From: an uncultured Lachnospiraceae bacterium
GTDB taxonomy: Bacteria > Bacillota > Clostridia > Lachnospirales > Lachnospiraceae
Direction: 5' to 3'
Assembly: GCA_900549995.1 (NCBI GenBank)
Contig: URQQ01000051.1
Coordinates: 1-28,998, forward strand
Length of the DNA: 28,998 nucleotides
Shown: positions 1 through 6,615 of the stretch, piece after piece
How positions within the stretch are numbered: position 1 is the first letter of the stretch
How the letters are laid out: the number at the start of each line of letters is the position of its first letter
Notes under the pieces: generated by a model
The model's input: the letters and a program-made list of their open reading frames with translations, nothing else
Database searches by the model: none
What the model was told of the DNA's origin: nothing
Made by a program: the position numbers and the translations under genes

Positions 1-223
1 CATCCATGGCGAGCTTTAAGGCTCCCATGATTCCCTGATTGTCATTCAGGCTTGGAAGAACGATGTAGCTGTCCAAATCCTCCAGTTCCTTTGTCCGGAT
101 ATAGCCGTTTAGCTGGCGCTTCACCTCTTCTCTCACCAACGGCATCATGTGCTCCTGATGCATAACGCCTCCGCCCAGAATGATTCTCTCTCCAGTCGCA
201 CGAGGTTCTCTTTTTCCTTTCAT
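1..223 (-). pseudogene. ROK-family sugar kinase (fructokinase-like), C-terminal remnant, runs off the left edge
   Basis: Read on the minus strand, about 60 codons from near position 190 to the edge match the C-terminal part of ROK kinases of the fructokinase type. Visible are an ERIILGGGVM stretch, the following VREEVKRQLNGYI helix, and LNDNQGIMGAL. A full ROK kinase is about 290 residues and would place this segment after roughly residue 220. Here the sequence upstream of GERIIL (positions 191-339) is open but is lysine/arginine-rich and lacks the DxGGTK nucleotide-binding motif or anything else ROK-like. An in-frame ATG at 221-223 follows a good purine-rich ribosome site (AGAAGGAAGGG), so a short N-truncated protein could be made, but it would lack the ATP-binding lobe. 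I read it as a 5'-truncated remnant. A chimeric assembly join near 190 is the main alternative. Confidence 0.7.
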
Positions 224-339
224 CCGCTTCCCTTCCTTCTCCCCGCGGCTTTCAACAAAATTACCGAATCCGTTTAAAGCCTTCCCAAAGTTTTTCTTTA
301 TCTTACCATCACAGATTCCGGCAAATTGTATCTTTTTTC

Positions 340-1506
340 TTACATGGTACCTCTATCTCCAAACAATACTTCCAGCACATTTTCCATCCTTGTCCTGGCA
401 TCTTTCTCTTCCTCCGCCCGCATGGCATACAGAATCAGAAAATCAAACACATTTCCCGGATCTAACCGGTTCATTCCGTATTCCTCCAGAAAAAGGTTCA
501 TCTTTTCAAGCCTGATTTCCAATAATGTATCTGCATCTTCTTCCAGATCCTCTTCATAACAGATATCTTTTGTATCTCCCGGATCTGCATCAAAAGCTTC
601 TGTGACCAGATATAAAAGAAGCAATGTCTTGCGGTTTACATCTTCCCGGCGTGTCCGCATTTTTACCAGTGTACTTTCATTGGGCCAGTACCTCTTGACC
701 AGTTTCTGCAGTCCTGTCATATTCTTTACTTTTCGCTTCTTCTTATCCTCTCCCTTTCTGTTTCTTTCCTCAACCGGCACTTTCATCTGAATGTAGGTAT
801 CCATGATTTTCTCAAGGGTGTATTCCTTCTCCCCTTCCGCCGTTTCTCCTCCTTCTGCCTCTGGCTTTTGAAGACAATTTAACAATTCTGCGAATTTTCT
901 GTACGCCGTCTCGTGAAGTTTTCCCAATTTTGCACTGTGCTCCCGGATGAAATCATAAAACTCCTGATCTTCTGATACGTGCACAAATGCATTCCGTATC
1001 TGCCTTGTATAGATAACGGATGTTTCTTCCAGGCCTTTTTCCTTTTCCGACTCATAAATTGAAACAGCTTTCTGTTTCAGTTCCACTGCTTCCATATAAC
1101 TTTTCCCTGTCCGAAGGGCATAGGCGTAGGCAAGTTCCTCCGGGTTCCTGTAATGTATGCCTGTATCAGAGACACTGCCAAGTATTTTGCTGCTCTCATA
1201 TTCGTTGAGCTTCAGGATAAAACAGATTTGGAATAAAGTTTCTCTGTTTTTGGGAAGACTCCTCTCTGCAAGCCAGTTTTTCACCTTGCGCGCAGTGCTG
1301 TCTTTATTCTCATAATTTAATTCTGCAAGTCCCTCTGTCAGTTTCATCTCCAGATCCTCTTTTTTATAAAGTCCGGCCAGCAGGCTTGTAAAACTCCGAA
1401 ACATTGCTCCTTCATTTAAAAACTGTATCATTTCCTCTGGTGTTTTATCTTTTCCGGCAATAAAAGAAATATTATTTCCCGAAATTATGGTGCTGTTATT
1501 TTTCAT
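340..1506 (-). CDS. protein of unknown function with a helix-turn-helix-like N-terminal half
   Basis: A complete 388-residue soluble protein that I do not recognise. It starts at an ATG preceded by AAAGGGGAAG at good spacing. Residues about 70-130 (ARKVKNWLAERSLPKNRETL, then an ICFILKLNEYESSKIL helix and IHYRNPEELAYAYAL) look like a helix-turn-helix or tetra-helical domain similar in style to XRE regulators. The middle (about 215-265) is charged and low in complexity, with runs of E, G and K. The C-terminal third is helical, with an acidic stretch (YEEDLEEDADTLLEIRLEKM) and a final helical region. No membrane segment, signal peptide or catalytic motif is visible. It stands alone between the kinase-operon terminator and the truncated ROK fragment, with its own likely promoter. 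A regulatory or stress role is possible but is inference. Confidence 0.8.
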   Translation of the reverse strand: MKNNSTIISGNNISFIAGKDKTPEEMIQFLNEGAMFRSFTSLLAGLYKKEDLEMKLTEGLAELNYENKDSTARKVKNWLAERSLPKNRETLFQICFILKLNEYESSKILGSVSDTGIHYRNPEELAYAYALRTGKSYMEAVELKQKAVSIYESEKEKGLEETSVIYTRQIRNAFVHVSEDQEFYDFIREHSAKLGKLHETAYRKFAELLNCLQKPEAEGGETAEGEKEYTLEKIMDTYIQMKVPVEERNRKGEDKKKRKVKNMTGLQKLVKRYWPNESTLVKMRTRREDVNRKTLLLLYLVTEAFDADPGDTKDICYEEDLEEDADTLLEIRLEKMNLFLEEYGMNRLDPGNVFDFLILYAMRAEEEKDARTRMENVLEVLFGDRGTM

Positions 1507-1539
1507 AATACTTCCCCTTTATTCCTTATCTTTTCTCAC

Positions 1540-1568
1540 ATTTTACCAAATTTCCAGGAAAAAGCAAA
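1540..1568 (-). promoter_or_regulatory. probable promoter of the 388-aa unknown gene
   Basis: On the minus strand an extended -10, TGG-TAAAAT (1548-1540), lies 33 bp upstream of the start codon. A weak -35 candidate TTTGCT (1568-1563) sits 17 bp further upstream, inside the T-rich tail of the preceding terminator. The match is modest, and the extended TGn supports it. Confidence 0.4.
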
Positions 1569-1615
1569 GAAAAAGCTGCCATACTTATAACGTTATTTCG
1601 TTATAAATATGACAG
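1558..1615 (-). terminator. Rho-independent terminator of the FGGY kinase operon
   Basis: A 17-bp inverted repeat (CTGTCATATTTATAACG pairing with CGTTATAAGTATGGCAG, with two G-U pairs and a 6-nt loop) occupies 1576-1615. On the minus strand it is followed by a T-rich tract with two runs of five T. It begins 6 bp past the kinase stop codon, so it ends the five-gene operon and separates it from the unknown gene. Confidence 0.88.
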
Positions 1616-1621
1616 TTTCTC

Positions 1622-3190
1622 TTAACAGGTCTCACCTGGCGCTTCCCTGTGGTAGATCTCGTACAGCCGCTCATACAAAGGTGCAAGTTTTCCATATATA
1701 TTTTTAAACACATCCTCGTACAGGACAGAATAGATTTCGTGCTGTCTCATATCTGGAAGGAATACATCTTTTTTGTGGACCATCGCTTTCACAGCCTCAT
1801 CATAACTTTTAAAAACACCGATTCCCACAAATGCCGCCATCGCACATCCGATCCCTGTCACCTCATATGACTGCACCCGGATGGCGGGAATTCCGAACAT
1901 ATCTGCTGTAATCTGACAGATTTCATCACTTTGGGAACCTCCTCCACCAAGATAAATCTCCTGAAACTTATGTCCCGCCCGCCGTTCCATCAGGCGCATC
2001 CCGTCCATCAGCGCAAAATTAATTCCTTCAATGATCGCCCGGTAGATATGGATTCTTGTATGCTGGTCAGAAAAACCTATGACGGCTCCTCTTGCATTTG
2101 GCATCGTGATATTCGGTGTAAAATAAGGCTGAAACAATAAACCATCACACCCTGCCGGCACTTCCTTCAGCCGTTCGTTCAAAAGCTCTTCCGCAGACAG
2201 CCCAAAAGCTTCCGCCTGTTTCACTTCTTTTTCAGCGAACTCTTTTTTAAACCAGGAGATCAGCCAGTAGCCCCGGAAAATCTCAATCTCCGGGGTATAA
2301 TGCCCCTTTATGACCGACGCATACGGCGGTATAAAGCGCTCCGGTTCCAGATAGCGGTCCATCGTAAATGTAATCGTGGCTGTTGTTCCGAAACCAATTG
2401 CCGCTTTTTCCTTTGTAATACACCCAAGCCCCAGAATCTCACAGGCTTTATCAGAACCGGAAGCAATCAGCCTCATCCCGGCAGGAATTCCGGTATCTTC
2501 CGCTGCTTCTTCTGTAATAAATCCAAGCACTTCCCCTGGCTCTGTCACTGTACAGAGTTTTTCCTGCGGTATATCAAACACCGGCCTTGTAAGTGCCCCT
2601 TTCCGCATCCAGTCTCTTGTCTGGCTGTCGAACGGAATGTGTCCCACAAGCCCCGCCGCGGAATCTGCCATGCAGCCAGTCAGCCGATAGATCAGATATC
2701 CACTAAGAAGCAGGAATTTCTCTGTCTTCTCCCAGATCCCTGGTTCATTTTGCATGATCCAGTTACAGTAGGATTTCTGAAACTGGGTCGCCGCTGTCTC
2801 CTCCATTCCGACTGCCTTAAACAACATTTTCGTCACTTGTGAGAGTTTCGGTTTCCCTTCAGCTTTTCGTTTATCCAGCCAGAGAATCGCAGGCCTTAAG
2901 GGCCTTCCTTCCCGATCCACACACACTGCCGTATCCCGGATCGTCGTAATCGAGACTGCCTCAATTCTCCTCCACAGCTCCGGTTTTTCCCCCTTCAGCG
3001 ACTTGGCCGCCTGGCAGATATTCTGATAATAAAAATCTGCTTTCTGCTCCGCCCAGTCGGGCCGGACGGAATGATACGGCGGATCGTGGCTTATTTTCTC
3101 TTTTCCCAGAATCTCCCCATACTGATTCACCAGCAGTGCGCGGGAGCTCTGCGTACCGACATCAAATGCAAGAACAATCCTCTCTTCCAT
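1622..3190 (-). CDS. FGGY-family carbohydrate/polyol kinase
   Basis: A 522-residue member of the FGGY kinases (xylulokinase, glycerol kinase, YgcE-like), which phosphorylate a sugar or polyol with ATP. The N-terminal phosphate-loop motif FDVGTQSSRALLV (9-21) and AILWLDKR (about 102-109) mark the FGGY_N domain. GFGTTATITF, YLGGGGSQSDEICQITADM and the VTGIGCAMAA region mark the FGGY_C ATP-binding lobe. Length is normal. The start follows GGAGGAG. It is the last gene of the operon, 50 bp after the FAD oxidase and just before the terminator. The substrate cannot be read from the sequence. Glycerol kinase is less likely, because the neighbouring FAD oxidase pairing resembles the E. coli ygcU/ygcE pair as I remember it, whose substrate is not settled. 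Confidence 0.88.
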   Translation of the reverse strand: MEERIVLAFDVGTQSSRALLVNQYGEILGKEKISHDPPYHSVRPDWAEQKADFYYQNICQAAKSLKGEKPELWRRIEAVSITTIRDTAVCVDREGRPLRPAILWLDKRKAEGKPKLSQVTKMLFKAVGMEETAATQFQKSYCNWIMQNEPGIWEKTEKFLLLSGYLIYRLTGCMADSAAGLVGHIPFDSQTRDWMRKGALTRPVFDIPQEKLCTVTEPGEVLGFITEEAAEDTGIPAGMRLIASGSDKACEILGLGCITKEKAAIGFGTTATITFTMDRYLEPERFIPPYASVIKGHYTPEIEIFRGYWLISWFKKEFAEKEVKQAEAFGLSAEELLNERLKEVPAGCDGLLFQPYFTPNITMPNARGAVIGFSDQHTRIHIYRAIIEGINFALMDGMRLMERRAGHKFQEIYLGGGGSQSDEICQITADMFGIPAIRVQSYEVTGIGCAMAAFVGIGVFKSYDEAVKAMVHKKDVFLPDMRQHEIYSVLYEDVFKNIYGKLAPLYERLYEIYHREAPGETC

Positions 3191-3240
3191 AGCTTCTCCT
3201 CCATACAGGATTTGCCGGGTTTATTCCAAAGATACTCAGG

Positions 3241-4983
3241 TTATTGGATATCTTCCCGAAGAAACCTCTTCTCTTCTTCGGAAAGGTCCAGCCCGAGTGT
3301 TCCTCCCGGATTCATATTGTTTCCAGGGTCAAAGTATTCTTTCAGCGCTTTATAGACTCCATATTCGTTCCGTCCAATCTGTCCCTCCAGCCATGGAGCG
3401 AACATTTTCCCGATTCCATGGTGATGGCTCATGGAAGCTCCGGATTTCTGTATCGCATCCAGTATCGTCGCATGGTATTTTTTAAATTCCTCCGCGTCAG
3501 ACATTTTTGTAATGAAGATAAAATACAGATTTGCACCCTGCGGATAGCAATGTGACATATGTGTCGTCACAATGGTATTCGGAAGCGCATGGCATACTTT
3601 TCTTACCTCCCGGTGCACTTTTGCCATATTCGACCAGTTGACCGTACATTCCAGCGTGTCTGTCATAATTCCGAAGTCCAGCAGAGTATCTCTTAAATAC
3701 GGATCATTGAACCTTCCTTTTTCCCAGCTTTTGGTTACGTAAGAGGTCAGGCTCATGCCTCCGTATTTGCGGGCAATCCGTGCGATGTTCTTTGCTACAT
3801 TTTTCGAAAATCCCTTTTCACCGTCTGTAAATCCAAGAAACAGACACCGCTTCATATCCTCATACCCCCGGATATCAAGGAGTTTCCAAAGCGGAGTCTC
3901 ATCGACATTGTAAAGCCTCAGCATGAGATTCGTCTCTTCCGGGTCAGACAGCCGGAATACGGAAGAAAATCCTGCCTCACACTGCATCATCTCTCTTGCT
4001 GCGGCTCTCGATGTCTTCCAGTCTTTAAAAATATACGAAAACCTTTTTCTGTTCTCAGGCATATAGCGGAATACTTTCAGTGTAACTTCCGTGAGAACTC
4101 CGAACGCCCCTTCACTCCCCATCATCATCTGGTTCAGATCCGGGCCTGTGGCCTCCCTTGGGTAGTGGCTCGTCTGGATACTCCCGATCGGAGTCGCGTA
4201 TTTCTGCGAAAGGACAATGTCTGTGATGCACCCGTAATAAGTACTGTTCTGCCCCGCTCCTCTGGTAACAACCCAGCCGCCGACACTGCTGTATTCAAAA
4301 GACTGTGGGAAATGCCCGCACGTATACGCTCTTTTCGCATGAAAAAGTTTTGGTGCATGATTCAATGCCTTCTCAAGCTTTGGACCTGACACTCCGCTTT
4401 GCACTGTAATCGTCTGATCCTCTTCATTGAAAGACAGGATTTTATTAAAACGTTTCCTCATATCGAGAGAAATCCCGCCCTTGACCGGTTCCACACCGCG
4501 GGTCACACTGCTGCCGCCTCCATATACGTACAGCGGAATCTGATGCTTTGTGCAATATGCCACAATTTTTTCTACCTGCTCCGTAGTCGAAGGATACACA
4601 ACCGCATCCGGAAGACTGTCAATCTGCCTGCTCCGAAGCCTTGCTGCATCATACCCTGTTTTTCCATAGGCGACAGCCAGCCTTGGATAATCCTCTGTTG
4701 TCACGTACTTCTCGCCGACAATGTCTCTCAGCGCCTTCAGATGCTCTTCGGGGAGATGTCCCGGCATATCCAGATGCACCGGATCCATCCCGATATCTCC
4801 CGCATAGGAACTGAAATCCTCATCTGTCATCTGAAAAATCTCTTTCATCATCTTATACAGAGATTCCTTTGGGTATTTTACAAAATCCGGATCTCCCCAC
4901 CGGAAAATGGAACGGTAGCTGTCTGTCGGCGCCGGTTCCTTCACCCACTTTGGTTCAAATCCTTTATATGGTTTCGTGCTCAT
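3241..4983 (-). CDS. FAD-binding oxidase of the alkylglycerone-phosphate synthase/YgcU type
   Basis: A 580-residue VAO/PCMH-type flavoprotein. The FAD_binding_4 domain spans about 125-265, with the diphosphate-binding loop YVYGGGSSVTRG at 152-163 and SVGGWVVTRGAGQNSTYYG following it. The C-terminal FAD-oxidase_C domain holds YPQGANLYF and the triple histidine MSHHHGIGK (His520-522), which is typical of alkylglycerone-phosphate synthases and of YgcU-like proteins. The last 30 residues carry the usual FDPGNNMNPGGTLG ending. The start has AAGGAGAT upstream and overlaps the DUF1667 gene by 20 bp, showing translational coupling. It probably oxidises a hydroxy compound or phosphorylated polyol and passes electrons to the neighbouring flavoproteins. 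Ether-lipid synthesis is a formal alternative but has no support from context. Confidence 0.85.
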   Translation of the reverse strand: MSTKPYKGFEPKWVKEPAPTDSYRSIFRWGDPDFVKYPKESLYKMMKEIFQMTDEDFSSYAGDIGMDPVHLDMPGHLPEEHLKALRDIVGEKYVTTEDYPRLAVAYGKTGYDAARLRSRQIDSLPDAVVYPSTTEQVEKIVAYCTKHQIPLYVYGGGSSVTRGVEPVKGGISLDMRKRFNKILSFNEEDQTITVQSGVSGPKLEKALNHAPKLFHAKRAYTCGHFPQSFEYSSVGGWVVTRGAGQNSTYYGCITDIVLSQKYATPIGSIQTSHYPREATGPDLNQMMMGSEGAFGVLTEVTLKVFRYMPENRKRFSYIFKDWKTSRAAAREMMQCEAGFSSVFRLSDPEETNLMLRLYNVDETPLWKLLDIRGYEDMKRCLFLGFTDGEKGFSKNVAKNIARIARKYGGMSLTSYVTKSWEKGRFNDPYLRDTLLDFGIMTDTLECTVNWSNMAKVHREVRKVCHALPNTIVTTHMSHCYPQGANLYFIFITKMSDAEEFKKYHATILDAIQKSGASMSHHHGIGKMFAPWLEGQIGRNEYGVYKALKEYFDPGNNMNPGGTLGLDLSEEEKRFLREDIQ

Positions 4984-5359
4984 ATTTCTTATCTCCTTCC
5001 AGCCGCTTTTTTAATCGGTCGCTTGTCACAATCACATCCACTCCGAGTGAAAGGACATCCGCAATCACAACATCCCCGCGCCCCAGAGGCTGGTCAACCG
5101 TGATGCTGCCTATTTCTTTCATTACATCAAAAATCCTCTCTTTGGGAATTTCCCCTGATACCCTTACCGGAATCACAGGGATTTCCGGCCAGGCTGTTGC
5201 CACTGTAGAACAGACCGTCCGGCAGGGATGGGTCATCTCTGATACCGCAAATGCTTCTCCCCGCCTGCACTTGTTGCCGGATACACTATAATTGCCATCC
5301 ACACAATCTACGGTGAGCTGACACCCATTCGGGCATACGATACAAGTCATCTTCTTCAT
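4964..5359 (-). CDS. DUF1667 domain protein, cysteine-rich partner of GlpA/GlpB-like oxidoreductases
   Basis: A 131-residue protein with an N-terminal cysteine cluster, CIVCPNGC (Cys6, 9, 13), followed by Cys19, Cys31 (NKCRRGE), Cys46 and Cys50. The C-terminal half (IPVIPVRVSGEIPKERIFDV onward, with PLGRGDVVIADVLSLGVDVI) matches the DUF1667 family. The family usually sits beside GlpA/GlpB-type FAD oxidoreductases in Firmicutes, as here. The spacing of Cys6/9/13 plus Cys31 would fit an iron-sulfur or zinc site, so a role as electron carrier or subunit linker is an inference. Its start overlaps the stop of the GlpB-like gene by 4 bp (ATGA), and its end overlaps the FAD oxidase by 20 bp. Confidence 0.88.
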   Translation of the reverse strand: MKKMTCIVCPNGCQLTVDCVDGNYSVSGNKCRRGEAFAVSEMTHPCRTVCSTVATAWPEIPVIPVRVSGEIPKERIFDVMKEIGSITVDQPLGRGDVVIADVLSLGVDVIVTSDRLKKRLEGDKKYEHETI

Positions 5360-6615
5360 CTGCTCACCGCCTCCCTCTCAATGGAAAACAGAATCCGGCC
5401 TTCCTTTGCATGTTTTAATAAATCAGTTTCTATTTCCAGCCTTTCCATCTCTGGCGGTCTCAAAATACTGTATTTTTTATGATATATTTCCTGCCCACCC
5501 AAACTGATCTTCAAAACCGCGTTTTTCACAGTTTCCCTGCTTCTGAAATAAAAAATAACAGAACCTTCTGCCCCATTCTTTACTTTCTGCGGAACTACAT
5601 ATTGTATGGATGGATCCATTTCTACCGAAAGACAACTGACTGCTTCTTTATGGAAACGGGCAGCTGCCTTCCCTGCAATTACTCCGCTCTCCGAGACATA
5701 ATCTGCCAGATCGTTGACATGCAGCGCATTTCCGCAGGAAAACAGTCCTTCTACCTCTGTCATGAAATCCGAATCACAGACAGGGCCTTTGGTTCTCGGA
5801 TCCATGGCAGTACCCAGGCTTTCCGCGATTTCATTCTCAGGGATCAGACCCACAGATAAAATCAGGGTATCACAGTCAATTCTTTGTTCTGATCCCGGCA
5901 CTGGTTTCATCTTCTCATCCACCTGTGCCACCTCAACGCCCGTAAGCCGTTCATCCCCGAATACCCGTGTCACTGTATGGGACAGATATAGCGGAATGTC
6001 GTAATCTTCCAGACACTGCACAATATTTCTTGTAAGGCCTGACGGCTCTGCTTTCACCTCGTAAACCCCAAGTACTTCCGCGCCCTCCAGTGTAAGCCTC
6101 CGCGCCATAATAAGCCCGATATCGCCGCTCCCAAGAATCACGCATCTTTTTGCAACCATCTGTCCCATCAGGTTCACAAAATGCTGCGCCGCACCGGCAG
6201 TAAACACACCCGCCGGTCTTGTGCCATGGATCAGTACCTGTTTCGCTGTCCGCTCCCTGCACCCGGTCGCCAGCACAACCGCAGGCGAAGTAAACTCACA
6301 CACGCCTTCCTGGTTCACCGCCAGAATATAAAAATCACTGCCCTTTTTTTCTATCTTTGTCACAAATGTCTGTACTTTACAGTCAATCCTGCGTCTGTTC
6401 AGTTCGTCAATGTACCATTCTGCATATTCCGGCCCTGACAGCTTTTCTCCGAATCTGATCAGCCCAAATCCATCATGGATACATTGTTTCAGAATCCCTC
6501 CAGGTTCTGCCTCCCGCTCAATGACCAGCACACGGCTGCCTTCGTCGTGAGCCGCTATTGCCGCCGCCAGGCCGGCCGGGCCTGCGCCGATCACAATCAC
6601 ATCATAAGGAATCAT
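5356..6615 (-). CDS. NAD(P)/FAD-dependent oxidoreductase, GlpB-like/pyridine nucleotide-disulfide type
   Basis: A 419-residue flavoprotein. The FAD Rossmann motif VIVIGAGPAGLAAAIAA starts at about residue 6, and the glutamate IERE ends the fold. A second dinucleotide-binding motif, VILGSGDIGLIMARRL, lies near residue 160, and VEGLFSCGNALHVNDLADYV is the C-terminal FAD contact that begins with the usual 'GLFSCGN'. The last 100 residues form a beta-rich tail. The arrangement GlpA-like, this protein, DUF1667 is the common clostridial three-gene set related to anaerobic glycerol-3-phosphate dehydrogenase. It probably moves electrons between the GlpA-like flavin and NAD(P). The ATG overlaps the upstream stop by 4 bp. 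Confidence 0.9.
   Translation of the reverse strand: MIPYDVIVIGAGPAGLAAAIAAHDEGSRVLVIEREAEPGGILKQCIHDGFGLIRFGEKLSGPEYAEWYIDELNRRRIDCKVQTFVTKIEKKGSDFYILAVNQEGVCEFTSPAVVLATGCRERTAKQVLIHGTRPAGVFTAGAAQHFVNLMGQMVAKRCVILGSGDIGLIMARRLTLEGAEVLGVYEVKAEPSGLTRNIVQCLEDYDIPLYLSHTVTRVFGDERLTGVEVAQVDEKMKPVPGSEQRIDCDTLILSVGLIPENEIAESLGTAMDPRTKGPVCDSDFMTEVEGLFSCGNALHVNDLADYVSESGVIAGKAAARFHKEAVSCLSVEMDPSIQYVVPQKVKNGAEGSVIFYFRSRETVKNAVLKISLGGQEIYHKKYSILRPPEMERLEIETDLLKHAKEGRILFSIEREAVSR

Noticed and set aside
2300..2842. 180-codon plus-strand open frame
   Set aside because: It is antisense to the FGGY kinase, with no recognisable domain.
4399..5103. 234-codon open frame on the plus strand across the AGPS-like/DUF1667 junction
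   Set aside because: It is antisense to two well-supported genes that overlap there. The composition is rich in His, Cys and Ile, as expected of a shadow frame, and it has no start context.
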